Shown here: one piece after another, positions 1-8,895 of the stretch | Layout: every line of letters starts with the position of its first letter | How positions within the stretch are numbered: the first letter of the stretch is position 1 | NCBI RefSeq assembly: GCF_030268225.1 | Contig: NZ_BSQG01000005.1 | Location: 461,767-525,766, forward strand | Direction of reading: 5' to 3' | DNA length: 64,000 nt | Origin: Nocardiopsis ansamitocini | GTDB lineage: Bacteria; Actinomycetota; Actinomycetes; Streptosporangiales; Streptosporangiaceae | Position numbers and translations under genes: made by a program | Notes under the pieces: generated by a model | Seen by the model: the letters and a program-made list of their open reading frames with translations, nothing else | Told to the model about the DNA's origin: nothing | Database searches by the model: none

Positions 1-415
1 GGGGTCCGCCGCCCCCTTCGAGAACCGCCACCCCCGACCGGTACACCGCGCGCAACCGCTCCAGGCCCTCGGCGGTGGCGCTGCGGGCCGCGAGGCGCGC
101 CGACTCCGTCTCCAAGAGTCCGCGCACCGCCAGGAGCTGCTCGGCCTCGCTCTCGGTGGGCTGGTGCACGAACGCGCCGTAACCGGGGCGCAGGTCCACC
201 CAGCCCTCGTTGGCCAACCGTTGCAGGGCCTCGCGCACGGGCTGACGCGAGACACCGAGCATCGACGCCAGTTCGCTCTCGACCAGATGCCGCCCCGGCG
301 GCAGTCCGCGCTGGGTGATCAGCTCGAGCAGCGCCTCGTGCACGCTCTCGCGCAACGGTGCGGGGTGGCGCACCTGCTTGGCGAGCAGTCCCTTGGGGAG
401 CGGGGTCGAGGGCAC
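1..415 (-). CDS. GntR-family transcriptional regulator (N-terminal part; runs off left edge)
   Basis: The reverse strand reads from a GTG at 415 into a winged-helix DNA-binding domain. It includes the GntR signature region SELASMLGVSRQPVREALQRL followed by a wing (LRPGYGAFVH). The helical segment after it (LLAVRGLLETESARLAARSA) looks like the start of an FCD effector domain, so this is probably the FadR subgroup. These proteins usually repress a nearby catabolic operon and release DNA on binding a small carboxylic acid. Only about 138 residues are inside the window. The gene lies 80 bases downstream of the MoeA-like gene on the same strand and may be cotranscribed with it. The GTG start is the only good one before the domain. 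Confidence 0.85.
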   Translation of the reverse strand, partial: MPSTPLPKGLLAKQVRHPAPLRESVHEALLELITQRGLPPGRHLVESELASMLGVSRQPVREALQRLANEGWVDLRPGYGAFVHQPTESEAEQLLAVRGLLETESARLAARSATAEGLERLRAVYRSGVAVLEGGGGP

Positions 416-495
416 TGGGGCTCCGTACTTTCCGTTCTGGGCGGGACGTGGGCGTTGGCGCGATTGTACTCAGTGGGGGCCTCGGGCCCCGGGGC

Positions 496-1662
496 TCAGC
501 GCGGCAGCCACATCAGCCGCGCGTCGGGGCCGCGCCAGTCCGGCGGGATGACGGCGAAGGCATCGGCCAGGGCCGCGCCGCGCAGCACCGCGGGCCCGTC
601 GTGGCCCACCGGCCGGGCCCGCCCCTGCTCGACACGGACCGCGACCAGGCGGGTGTCGCGCTCGTGCGGGCGGACGTCGCCCTCGACGAGGCAGCCCGCG
701 GCCAGGCCGGGGTCGGCCGGGGGACGGCCGGCCAGCGCGCGCAGGAGCGGCACGAGGAGGGTGAGCGCGGCGACGAGCGCGGCGTTGGGGTTCCCGGGCA
801 GTCCCACGACCAGTGTCCCCGGCGCGGAGGGGGGACCCAGGTGGCCCAGGAGCTGGGGGTGTCCGGGCCGACAGCGCACACCGTCGACCACGACGGAGGC
901 GCCCAGTTCGGCCAATGCTCCACGCAGGTGGTCGGCCGGCCCCGCCGAGGAGGCCCCGCACACCACGACGACCGAGGCGCCGGCCGCACCGCCGAGGGCC
1001 GAGACCATCGCGGCGAAACCGTCACCGATGCGCTCGCGCGAGGCGAGCGTTCCCCCGCCCCAGCGCACCAGTCCTTCAAGCATCGGGCCGATGGCGTCGC
1101 GGACCGCGCCCACGGCCGGGACGCCGTCGTCGACGAGCTCGTCGCCGCTGACGAAGGCCGCGACCCTGGGCCGGCGCACCGCGAGGTCGTCGTGGGCGAG
1201 ACTCGCGGCCAGGCCCAGGACGGCGGGGGTCACGGTCTGCCCCGCCGGCAGCACGACGGAGCCCTCGGCGAGCTCTTCGCCCCGCCAGCGGACATGGCGG
1301 CCGGATTCGATCGCACCGTGCAGCGAGGCGTCGCGCACCTCGGAACGCTCATAGGGCAGTACCGCGGTGGTGCCGGTGGGCACGCGCGCACCGGTGGCGA
1401 TCTCGGCCGCCTCGCCGGGACGGAGGTCGATGTCGGAGGGGCGTCCGGCGAGGATTTGGCCGCGCAGCGCCCAGGGGCCGGGACCGCAGACGGCGTATCC
1501 GTCCATTGCCGAGGCGTCGAACGGGGGCAGGGGGATGCGGGCGATCAGATCGTCGGCCAGGGCCGCGTCCAGCGCAGCGGCCAACGGCTCGCGCACCGCG
1601 GGCACCGGTCCGCTGCGGGCGCCCAGTTCTCGCGCGGCGCGCCGCGCGGCCGCCCAGGGCAT
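496..1662 (-). CDS. moeA: MoeA-like molybdopterin molybdenumtransferase
   Basis: MoeA inserts molybdate into adenylylated molybdopterin, the last step of molybdenum cofactor synthesis in the cytoplasm. The signature DASAMDGYAV is at residues 49-58, after the typical helical start. It is followed by the beta-barrel and MogA-like domain (TGARVPTGTTAVLPYE, FVSGDEL, PGNPNAALVA). At about 388 residues the length is normal. The start is uncertain. ATG at 1662 begins exactly where MoeA domains begin but has no obvious ribosome binding site. GTG at 1722 adds 20 residues, and its GGGAGGT touches the start codon. A molybdoenzyme that would use the cofactor, a sulfite oxidase, lies about 6 kb away. Chromosomes often carry several MoeA paralogues, so this may not be the only copy. 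Confidence 0.85.
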   Translation of the reverse strand: MPWAAARRAARELGARSGPVPAVREPLAAALDAALADDLIARIPLPPFDASAMDGYAVCGPGPWALRGQILAGRPSDIDLRPGEAAEIATGARVPTGTTAVLPYERSEVRDASLHGAIESGRHVRWRGEELAEGSVVLPAGQTVTPAVLGLAASLAHDDLAVRRPRVAAFVSGDELVDDGVPAVGAVRDAIGPMLEGLVRWGGGTLASRERIGDGFAAMVSALGGAAGASVVVVCGASSAGPADHLRGALAELGASVVVDGVRCRPGHPQLLGHLGPPSAPGTLVVGLPGNPNAALVAALTLLVPLLRALAGRPPADPGLAAGCLVEGDVRPHERDTRLVAVRVEQGRARPVGHDGPAVLRGAALADAFAVIPPDWRGPDARLMWLPR

Positions 1663-1826
1663 GGCCGCGTCGGCGGCGCGCCCGGTGCCGCCGCGTCGGC
1701 CGGTCTCCCCATGTACTCGCACACCTCCCTGTATATCTCGACATCTCAACGGTTCGGGCGCACCTCCCCGGTGGGACCGTCGGGACGGCGGCGACACCGT
1801 CGGCCGAGGTCGATGGCGAACCGGAT

Positions 1827-1854
1827 TTGCCGTCTGGCCAGTTTCCGCTACAGT
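1827..1854 (+). promoter_or_regulatory. Candidate promoter of the tRNA cluster
   Basis: TTGCCG at 1827-1832 and TACAGT at 1849-1854 are separated by 16 bases and sit about 57 bases upstream of the first tRNA. This fits a housekeeping sigma promoter, judged by eye only. Confidence 0.4.
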
Positions 1855-1910
1855 TCTTAATGCAGCGAGGCGCTGGAACCGGCTCCAACCGGGTCCGGTC
1901 CCCACGGCAC

Positions 1911-1982
1911 GCGGACGTGGCTCAGTGGTAGAGCATCACCTTGCCAAGGTGAGGGTCGCGGGTTCGAATCCCGTCGTCCGCT
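1911..1982 (+). tRNA. tRNA-Gly (GCC)
   Basis: The 7-bp acceptor stem GCGGACG/CGTCCGC closes the molecule. The anticodon loop TTGCCAA gives GCC, and the T arm GGGTTCGAATCCC is canonical. No CCA is encoded. It is the first of three tRNAs in the same direction. Confidence 0.97.
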
Positions 1983-2024
1983 CGGAATCGGCGAAGAGGG
2001 CCCACCCTCTCCGTCTGGTCCTCC

Positions 2025-2095
2025 GGTGGAGTGGCCGAGAGGCGAGGCAGCGGCCTGCAAAGCCGTCCACACGGGTTCAAATCCCGTCTCCACCT
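2025..2095 (+). tRNA. tRNA-Cys (GCA)
   Basis: The acceptor stem GGTGGAG/CTCCACC is followed by a U discriminator, the usual cysteine identity base. The anticodon loop CTGCAAA gives GCA, and the T arm is GGGTTCAAATCCC. CCA is not encoded. Confidence 0.97.
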
Positions 2096-2111
2096 CCGAG
2101 TCGACAAGCTC

Positions 2112-2186
<75 letters not shown>

Positions 2187-2188
2187 GC

Positions 2189-2229
2189 GAAAAAGCAGGT
2201 CAGAGATTTTCTCTGGCCTGCTTTTCCTT
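2189..2229 (+). terminator. Rho-independent terminator after the tRNA cluster
   Basis: An A-rich left arm (AAAAGCAGG then CAGAG) pairs with CTCTG then CCTGCTTTT around a TTTT loop, and T-rich sequence follows. It starts three bases after the tRNA-Val CCA end. Confidence 0.9.
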
Positions 2230-2485
2230 TTCCGTCCCTCTCCGGCTTCGCCGGGCGGTTCTGTTCGTGTCCAGCCGCGACTCGGGCCGCGACCTTCACC
2301 GCCCCTCGGCGGGGCCGTCATCGAGACCGGCACCGATTCCTGCCGAGCGGCGCGCCCCCGGGTCGGGAACGAGTCGCGGTGAACGGTCGGACCGGGCGGC
2401 GGATGTCCCCTGTCGTTCAATGGACCGACTTCCTCGTCGGGGCGCATCCGGGGCGAGCGCCTCTCGGACGCGCACCGCTCCCGGG

Positions 2486-2821
2486 TCAGTCCTCATCCCA
2501 GGCTTCCGCATCCTGTTTTCGCTCCGCGTAGACCATGCCGACGCAAAAGAGGACACCCATGGAAACGATCGCGAGGCCCGCCACCAGCACCACCGGTTGG
2601 AACTGCGCGTCCCGGTCCTGTTTCTCCCGCATCGCGTCCAGGTCGTAGCGTCCGACGAGGCCATCCCGTGAGGAGACGTACTCGCAGACGTCCTCGCTGG
2701 TCATGAACTCCCCGTCGCAGGTCGCCACCTCTTTCGGGGTGGAGGGCAGGCTGCTGAGGACCAGGTACAGCCCCGCCCCCAGCATCAAGAGGAAAACGAA
2801 CCAGACCTCGAACGTCCTCAC
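2486..2821 (-). CDS. Small two-helix membrane protein of unknown function
   Basis: A 111-residue protein. One membrane helix is near the N-terminus (VWFVFLLMLGAGLYLVLS) and a second is near the C-terminus (PVVLVAGLAIVSMGVLFCVG). They bracket a short polar loop of about 50 residues with two cysteines (ATCDGEF, EDVCEYV) that could form a disulfide if the loop is outside the cell. The GTG start at 2821 has GGAG just upstream; the longer reading frame beyond it has no membrane-protein character. I recognise no family. Confidence 0.65.
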   Translation of the reverse strand: MRTFEVWFVFLLMLGAGLYLVLSSLPSTPKEVATCDGEFMTSEDVCEYVSSRDGLVGRYDLDAMREKQDRDAQFQPVVLVAGLAIVSMGVLFCVGMVYAERKQDAEAWDED

Positions 2822-3548
2822 GACTCCACGTCCTTCGACTCGGGGAATCCCGGCACGACACCCCGGGTGTCCGTTGACGACGACGTCGGCCCGGGACAGG
2901 TGCAACGGCATCGGCGGACCTGATCAAGTGGCATCACGCGCCGTCGGCTGACCCCGAACGCAGCCCCTGACCGTGCCGTAGGGGATGGCGGCCTCGCGTT
3001 CGTCCGCCACGCTCGCCCCAGGCCCAACGCGGCCCCGGACAACCATAAACAGCAGAAATCAGCCGTCTTTCGCCAAGATCTGCGCACTGGGCTTGCGGGT
3101 CGCTGACCGGACATTCACCGATCCACTCCCGTCCACCCAGTCATTTTCGTCAATTTCTTTCATCCTTCCCTCTTGCCGCAGCGTTTACCGCTGACTTCCC
3201 ACCCCTCCCCCCGATGGCCGAAAACGGCCACGAAACCGACGGTGGACCCGCCTTTCTTTATCCAGGAAACCACCGAACCGACTACTGTGCGCGACGACCC
3301 TTCTGGCGGATGCCAACCGCCCGCACCCCCGCAACGGACTTTCCCCTACAGCGATCGACGAGGCCACGAAAGAACGCAGTCCCCGCCTTCCGGCACGGCT
3401 ACCCTCCGTGAAGAATGCGTTCCGCAACTCTTTCCCCTTTGGTAATTTTTCACAAAATGCACCACCTTGCCGCACTCTCCCTCCGCAATTAGAATCGCGG
3501 CGCTTTCATCCGGAAACCCTTCGTTTACACAAAAATCCGAGAATTAAC
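2822..3548. other. Intergenic region with lower GC; no convincing gene
   Basis: Open frames here are short, overlap one another and have no ribosome binding sites or recognisable domains. The stretch from about 3,040 is visibly richer in A and T than its surroundings and leads into the MFS gene. It contains a 16-bp palindrome, TGGCCG-AAAA-CGGCCA, at 3215-3230. Confidence 0.6.
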
Positions 3549-4877
3549 ATGCACCGAGTACAAGAGCCGAGGAAACCTCGGCTTGGAGGGGCGATTTCCA
3601 TCGAGGACACATCCCGGCCGCGACTCGGAAAACCCTTCTCGGTCTTTCAAGGAGTCCTGGTCTTCTCCGGACTCGCAGACGGCGTCTACCGCGTGGCACT
3701 TCCCCTGCTCGCCCTCTCCCTCACCCGCTCCCCCGAGGCGATCGGCCTGATCGTCGCCGCGTCCTGGCTTCCGTGGCTGGTCGTCGCACTTCCCGCCGGA
3801 GCGCTCACCGACCGGTCGGCACCGCTGCTGGTGATGCGATACGCGATCATCGTCCGGGCGTCACTGATCCTCGGCCTCGGCGGGCTGGCTTTCCTCGGGC
3901 TGCTGCCCCTGTGGGGGTTCGCGGTGGGCGCCCTGGTCCTCGGCACCGCCGGCGTGTTCAGCGACCTCTCGGCCCAGGCGATGGTTCCCCGCCTGGTGGA
4001 GGCGCCGAACCTGGTACGCGCGAACGGCCGCACGCAGTCGATCCAGATCACCACCGTCCAACTGGTGGGGCCCGCAGTGGCCGGCTACTTCGTACTGCTG
4101 GGCATCTCCGGGAGTTTCGGACTTCTGGGGGCGGTCTACCTCCTCGGCCTGGTCGCCCTGCTGTCCGTCCGGTCGGACCGGGGGCCGGAACCGGGATCGC
4201 AGCGCCCCGGTATCCGTCAGCTGGGCGCCGCGGTGGCGGTCTCCGTCTCGGACATCCGCGAAGGGATGGGCTATTTCGTCCGGCGGCCCGACATCCTCTC
4301 GCTGGCGGCCCTGGCGGCCGCGGCCAACTTCGCCCTGACCGCGATGATGACGGTGATCCCCCTCTGGGGCACGGGCCCCCTGGGGCTGACGCCGGCAGCC
4401 TACGGACTGGTCGTCTCGGCCGGCGCTTTCGGCGGCATCACCGCCGGAATGCTGACGCACCGGGTGATGGCCGTCATCGGGGAGCGGACGGTCTTCCGGC
4501 TGTGCCTGCCCCTGCTGGCCGGCTGCGTGCTGCTGTTGACCGTGCGGCACGTCGGGGCCCTGGTCGCCGGGCTCGCTCTCTACGGAATGGTGATCATGTT
4601 CTGGAACGTCGCCAGCATCACCTACCGCCAGCGCACCGTCCCCGCTGAGATGTTCTCCCGGATCAACGCCGCCTACCGCTGGATCACCTGGGGGGTCATG
4701 CCGTTCGCGGCACTCGCCGCGGGAGTGACCGCGGGCGCTCTGGGCGTCCCGGCGGTCTTCCTGGGCCTCTGCGTCCTGCTGCTCTCGGTGGGGGCATTGG
4801 TCGGGGCACGATTGCAGACCGTGGACCGCGCCGAGACGCTTCACCACGACCACTCCGGCGGCAGCAGCACGGCGTGA
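3549..4877 (+). CDS. MFS exporter (EntS-like, MFS_3 type)
   Basis: This 442-residue protein has about 12 hydrophobic segments and the MFS loop after the second helix (PAGALTDRSAPLLVMRY). The overall pattern, including VFSDLSAQAMVPRLVEAPNLVRANG, is that of the MFS_3 group, which contains the enterobactin exporter EntS and macrolide exporters. It is likely a proton-driven exporter of a small hydrophobic molecule; the substrate cannot be read from the sequence. The ATG at 3549 lacks a good ribosome binding site. An inverted repeat GCCGAGG/CCTCGGC lies within the first codons (around 3567-3583) and may affect translation. It is a single-gene unit. Confidence 0.8.
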   Translation: MHRVQEPRKPRLGGAISIEDTSRPRLGKPFSVFQGVLVFSGLADGVYRVALPLLALSLTRSPEAIGLIVAASWLPWLVVALPAGALTDRSAPLLVMRYAIIVRASLILGLGGLAFLGLLPLWGFAVGALVLGTAGVFSDLSAQAMVPRLVEAPNLVRANGRTQSIQITTVQLVGPAVAGYFVLLGISGSFGLLGAVYLLGLVALLSVRSDRGPEPGSQRPGIRQLGAAVAVSVSDIREGMGYFVRRPDILSLAALAAAANFALTAMMTVIPLWGTGPLGLTPAAYGLVVSAGAFGGITAGMLTHRVMAVIGERTVFRLCLPLLAGCVLLLTVRHVGALVAGLALYGMVIMFWNVASITYRQRTVPAEMFSRINAAYRWITWGVMPFAALAAGVTAGALGVPAVFLGLCVLLLSVGALVGARLQTVDRAETLHHDHSGGSSTA

Positions 4878-5127
4878 AACGGGCCGGCCCTCCTTCCTGG
4901 CGGGCCAACCGCCACCGCGGCCACCGACTGGGAGCAGGCGTCCCCCTCTCCGAGCACATCACCGAATTCCTCCTGCGACCGCCCTTGGCCTGACCACCGC
5001 ACCGGCGTACATCCAAAGTGCCAGGCGGGTTCGGCTGCGCGCAGGAGGTGTCGCGCCCCCTGTCGTGCCCAGACTAAAACCAGTCGCGACGCCGCAGTGG
5101 CCGTCGCACGGCCGATCAGGGGACAGC

Positions 5128-6363
5128 ATGGATCCGACCACGGCCCGTCGGGCGGGGGCTCCCGTGGAGCGTTCCGGCGGGGAGGCACGCAAGCGGCTTC
5201 CGCTGCTGGACGTGCTGCGCGGGGTGGCAATCCTGGGCACGCTGGCGACCAACGTGTGGATCTTCGCCTTGCCCGGGGCCGAGGCGGGACCACTGTTCGA
5301 TCCCGACGCGTTCTCGCCGGTGGCCGGCGTGTCAGCCGATCCCTCGGTGGGCACGGTGCTGGCCGAGACCTTCCGGTTCGCGGCCAACGGCAAGTTCCTG
5401 GCGATGCTCGCCCTGCTCTTCGGGGTGGGCCTGGCCATCCAGTACCGCTCCGCGACCTCGCGGGGCCGGCGTTGGCCGGGCTCCTACCCTCGCCGGGCGC
5501 TGTTCCTGTTCGTCGAGGGCGCGGTGCACTTCACCCTGGTGTTCGCCTGGGACGTGCTCATGGGGTACGCGGTGACCGCGCTCCTGGTGGCGTGGCTGCT
5601 GGCGCGTACCGAACGTGTGCAAAAGGCCGCGCTGTGGACGGCAGCGGTTCTGCACGGGGCAATGACCGCGCTGGTCACCGGCGCCCTGGTCCTCGTGGAG
5701 CAGGCCGCGCCGGCCGGAAACGGGGCCGGGGGCGCCCCCGCCGATGTGGTCGCCCTCTACGCAGAGGGCTCCTATGCGGAGCAGATCGCGTTCCGACTGG
5801 ACAACGTACTGCTGCTGCGGGTGGAACCCGTCGTCTCCTTCCCGCTGTTGGTGCTCCTGTTCCTGGTGGGCGTCCTGCTCTTGCGGGCCGGCGCGTTCGG
5901 CGACGACACCACCGGTCGGCGCATCCGCGCCCGGCTGATGGCGTGGGGCCTGGGAGTGGGGCTGCCGTTGAACGTGGCCACCACCCTGGCCGGACCGTCG
6001 TTCTTCTTCGCCGACCGCTACCTGGCCGCACCACTGTTCGCACTGGGGCTCATCGGACTCATCGGCTGGGGCACGGACCGGGTCCGATCCGACGGACCGC
6101 TGGTCACCGGCCTGTCGTCGCTGGGCCGCACCGCGATGAGCGGGTACGTGCTCCAGAACGTGCTGTGCGTGCTGGCCTGCTACGGCATCGGCCTGGGGCT
6201 GGCCGAGCGATTGGAGGGCACCGGGCCGTGGTGGGTGTTCGGACTGTGGGCAACGGTCTGCGCGGTCCTGCTCGTGGGATCCACCCTGTGGCTGCGCCGC
6301 TTCTCCCAGGGGCCGCTGGAGGCCCTGCAGAAGTGGACGTCGAACCGGCTCCCGCAGCGTTGA
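5128..6363 (+). CDS. DUF418 family membrane protein (YeiB-like)
   Basis: This 411-residue membrane protein opens with the typical DUF418 beginning RLPLLDVLRGVAILGTLATN and carries about ten hydrophobic segments. The conserved C-terminal block (LGRTAMSGYVLQNVLC, GPLEALQKW) is also present. The family is related to membrane acyltransferases and is usually annotated as a possible transporter; its role is unknown. The ATG start at 5128 has GGGGA well placed upstream, and the longer open frame starting at 5065 has none. Confidence 0.85.
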   Translation: MDPTTARRAGAPVERSGGEARKRLPLLDVLRGVAILGTLATNVWIFALPGAEAGPLFDPDAFSPVAGVSADPSVGTVLAETFRFAANGKFLAMLALLFGVGLAIQYRSATSRGRRWPGSYPRRALFLFVEGAVHFTLVFAWDVLMGYAVTALLVAWLLARTERVQKAALWTAAVLHGAMTALVTGALVLVEQAAPAGNGAGGAPADVVALYAEGSYAEQIAFRLDNVLLLRVEPVVSFPLLVLLFLVGVLLLRAGAFGDDTTGRRIRARLMAWGLGVGLPLNVATTLAGPSFFFADRYLAAPLFALGLIGLIGWGTDRVRSDGPLVTGLSSLGRTAMSGYVLQNVLCVLACYGIGLGLAERLEGTGPWWVFGLWATVCAVLLVGSTLWLRRFSQGPLEALQKWTSNRLPQR

Positions 6364-6392
6364 ACCGCTCGGGCCGCTCCCTGTCCGTTCAC

Positions 6393-6423
6393 GACGGCCG
6401 ACGTGCCCGACACGCCGGCCGTC
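6393..6423 (+). terminator. Stem-loop after the DUF418 gene
   Basis: GACGGCCG-A-CGTG pairs with CACG-C-CGGCCGTC around a 5-base loop, 29 bases after the stop codon. There is no long T run, as is common in actinomycetes. Confidence 0.6.
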
Positions 6424-6478
6424 CTCGTTGTTTGCCGAGCGGCTTTTAACAGCTCCCGCTTATTGAAGACGTGGTTTA

Positions 6479-6484
6479 TATAAT
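6479..6484 (+). promoter_or_regulatory. Consensus -10 box for a leaderless mRNA
   Basis: TATAAT ends six bases before the ATG at 6491. Transcription would start at or next to the first codon, so the ArsR-SRPBCC message is probably leaderless. That explains the lack of a ribosome binding site. No clear -35 box is visible. Confidence 0.55.
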
Positions 6485-6490
6485 GGGTGA

Positions 6491-7468
6491 ATGCACGCGT
6501 TCGACGTCCTGGGCGACCCGATCCGCCGCCGCATCCTCGAACTGCTGACGTCGGGCGAGACGACATCGGGGCTGCTCACCGAGGCCGTGCGCGCAGAGTT
6601 CGGGGTCACCCAGCCCGCTGTCTCGCAGCACCTTCGGGTCCTCCGCGACACTGGGTTCGCGAACGTACGCCCCGAGGGCACCCGACGGCTCTACACGATC
6701 CGTGGAGAGCGCATGGCCGAGGTCGACGAGTGGGTGCAGCGCTTCCGCCCCTTCTGGGAAAAGCGTCCCGACGGACTCGTGTCACCGCACCCACCGCAAG
6801 ACCGCGAACGGCACCGGACGACGCGCGACACGAGAGCGAGCGACATGACCGATCATCAGCGGACCCAGCGCACACTGGAGGCGACAACCCTTCGCGGCGC
6901 CCCCGCCAGGGCCGTCGTCCTGCGCCGCGAGTTCCCCGAGCCGATCAGTGGAGTGTGGGACGCGTGCACCTCCTCCGAACGGCTCGGGCGCTGGGTGGGG
7001 CCGGTCTCCGGCGACTTCACCGTCGGCGGGCGCTACCAACTCGAAGGCAACGCCGGCGGGATCGTGGAGGTCTGCGAGAAACCCAACCGGCTCAGGGTGA
7101 CCTGGGAGTTCGACGATGCCTTCTCCGTCGTGGAGGTACACCTGAGCGAGACCGACCTCGACCGTACGGCCTTCGAGCTCGCACATGTCTGTGCCGCGGT
7201 CGACGACGACCACTGGATCACGTACGGCCCCGGCGCCGCCGGTGTGGGCTGGGACATCATGCTCATCGCCCTGGAGCACCACCTGGGCACGGGCACCGCG
7301 GACTTCGACGGGGCGGCCTGGACGGCCAGTGCCCAGGGGCGTGCCTCCATCGCGGCCGCGAGCAGCGGCTGGGCCCGGGCCCACATCGCCGACGGTGCGC
7401 CCGCCGACGTCGCGCGCACCGCGGGCGAGCGCACGCGGGCGTTCTACACCGGAGACGACGGGAGCTGA
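6491..7468 (+). CDS. ArsR-type repressor fused to an SRPBCC (AHSA1-like) domain
   Basis: This is a single 325-residue reading frame. Residues 1-90 are an ArsR winged helix (DVLGDPIRRRILELL, VTQPAVSQHLRVLRDTGFANVR). After a charged linker (about 90-118), residues from about 135 form an SRPBCC ligand-binding domain of the AHSA1 type (FPEPISGVWDACTSSERLGRWVG, then DFTVGGRYQLEG). More often these are two adjacent genes. Here no stop codon separates them, although an internal ATG at the linker (6845) could also give free SRPBCC protein. The SRPBCC half would bind a hydrophobic ligand and could sense it for the repressor half. No metal-binding cysteine pair is visible in the ArsR part. Confidence 0.85.
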   Translation: MHAFDVLGDPIRRRILELLTSGETTSGLLTEAVRAEFGVTQPAVSQHLRVLRDTGFANVRPEGTRRLYTIRGERMAEVDEWVQRFRPFWEKRPDGLVSPHPPQDRERHRTTRDTRASDMTDHQRTQRTLEATTLRGAPARAVVLRREFPEPISGVWDACTSSERLGRWVGPVSGDFTVGGRYQLEGNAGGIVEVCEKPNRLRVTWEFDDAFSVVEVHLSETDLDRTAFELAHVCAAVDDDHWITYGPGAAGVGWDIMLIALEHHLGTGTADFDGAAWTASAQGRASIAAASSGWARAHIADGAPADVARTAGERTRAFYTGDDGS

Positions 7469-7608
7469 CCCCGCGCCCGGCCGGGAGCAACTGCCCACGG
7501 CCGGGCCCGGGCGGCCCGGCCACAGTAGTCACCGCAGATGGGCAGGGGTACCACCAGGCCCCACTGGGTAGCCGCCTCCCCATGGGACCATGGGGCAAAA
7601 GAGACGAC

Positions 7609-8673
7609 ATGGTGGTACACGAGCGGGACCCGTACAACGCGGAACCGCCCAGGAGCGCGCTGGCGGGCGGGCCGCTCACGCCCGCGGACACCTTCTACAG
7701 CCGCAACCACGGCCCCGTTCCCGAAATCGACGCGGCATCGTGGCGGCTGGCACTGGACGGCCTGGTCCAACGGCCGTTGCTGCTGTCGCTGGCCGAACTG
7801 CGCGAGCGCTTCCAGGAGCACACGGTGGCGGCGACCCTCCAGTGCGCGGGCAACCAGCGGTCCGGCTTCACCGAGATACGCGACATCCCCGGGGAGGACC
7901 CGTGGGGCCCGTGCGCCACGTCGACCGCCCGATGGACGGGAGTGCGCCTGCTTGACCTCCTGACCGCGGCCGGGCTGAAGGCCGGCGCAGAGCACATCGC
8001 CTTCGCCGCCCCCGACGTCTCCCAGTTGGCCGATCCGCCCCAGCCCTACGGCGCGTCGGTGCCCGTCGCCAAGGCCGTCCACGGCGAAGTGCTCCTGGCC
8101 TGGACGATGAACGGGGCTCCCCTGCCGCGCGTCCACGGCGCTCCGCTGCGCGTGGTCGTGCCCGGCTGGATCGGTGCGCGCAGCGTCAAATGGCTCCAGC
8201 GGATCACCGCGCAGCGCAAACCCTCCGGCAACTACTTCCAGGCCACGGCGTACCGGCTGCTGCCCGCCGACGCCGACCCGGCCGCGGTCGGAGCCCACGA
8301 AGGCATTTCTCTCGGTCCTGTCGCACTCAACTGCGCGATCCTGCGCCCCGACGGCACGGTACGCCGGATCGCGGGGCCCGCCGAGATCGTCGGCTACGCC
8401 TTCGCCGGCGACGACCGCACCGTGGCGCGGGTCGACGTCTCCGTGAACGGTGGGCGCACCTGGTCCCAGGCTGGCGTGGACGCCCCGATCGGCCCCTGGA
8501 CCTGGCAGTACTGGCGCACCACCCTCGACCTTCCCGAAGGGGAGGTCGAGATCACCGCTCGCGCCTGGGACTCCACCGGCGCCGCCCAACCGGAATCGGC
8601 GGCGCACCTGTGGAACCCCAAGGGGTACGCGAACAACTCCTGGGCGCGGTTGCGGCTGAACTGCAGCAGGTGA
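7609..8673 (+). CDS. Molybdopterin-dependent sulfite oxidase family enzyme
   Basis: This 354-residue protein matches sulfite oxidase-type oxidoreductases without a heme domain. The oxidoreductase molybdopterin domain spans roughly residues 30-215. The molybdenum-ligand cysteine is C79 in ATLQCAGNQRSG. WTGVRLLDLL and VHGAPLRVVVPGWIGARSVKWL are typical. The dimerisation domain (about 240-350) includes VARVDVSVNGGRTW and ends ARAWDSTGAAQPES. It probably oxidises sulfite or a similar substrate. No twin-arginine signal is visible at the chosen ATG, so a cytoplasmic location is likely. An upstream in-frame ATG at 7582 is possible but lacks a better ribosome binding site. Confidence 0.9.
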   Translation: MVVHERDPYNAEPPRSALAGGPLTPADTFYSRNHGPVPEIDAASWRLALDGLVQRPLLLSLAELRERFQEHTVAATLQCAGNQRSGFTEIRDIPGEDPWGPCATSTARWTGVRLLDLLTAAGLKAGAEHIAFAAPDVSQLADPPQPYGASVPVAKAVHGEVLLAWTMNGAPLPRVHGAPLRVVVPGWIGARSVKWLQRITAQRKPSGNYFQATAYRLLPADADPAAVGAHEGISLGPVALNCAILRPDGTVRRIAGPAEIVGYAFAGDDRTVARVDVSVNGGRTWSQAGVDAPIGPWTWQYWRTTLDLPEGEVEITARAWDSTGAAQPESAAHLWNPKGYANNSWARLRLNCSR

Positions 8674-8679
8674 CAGCTC

Positions 8680-8712
8680 CTCGTTCCCGGGATGGACCGC
8701 TCCGGGAACGAG
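8680..8712 (+). terminator. Stem-loop after the sulfite oxidase gene
   Basis: CTCGTTCCCGG pairs perfectly with CCGGGAACGAG around an 11-base loop, seven bases past the stop codon. It also sits at the end of the converging amidohydrolase operon. Confidence 0.7.
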
Positions 8713-8895
8713 AACGCGGCACCCGCCGCGTCGCCCCCTGAACGACCCCCGTCCACTGCGCCCGCCCCCGCCCCTTGCCGGCGACGCACGCGTCGGTCCA
8801 GGGGCAGGAAGGCTCGTCGTCCTTCCGACGCGCGAACGCGGTGCCCGCCGGGTTTCCCTTCTCCGGGCCCCGGCGGGCCGCGCGGCCGTGGACTC

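Noticed and set aside
358..1860. 500-residue open frame opposite the MoeA-like gene
   Set aside because: Its sequence is arginine/glycine-rich with no domain, and the opposite strand has clear MoeA motifs; it is a GC-content shadow.
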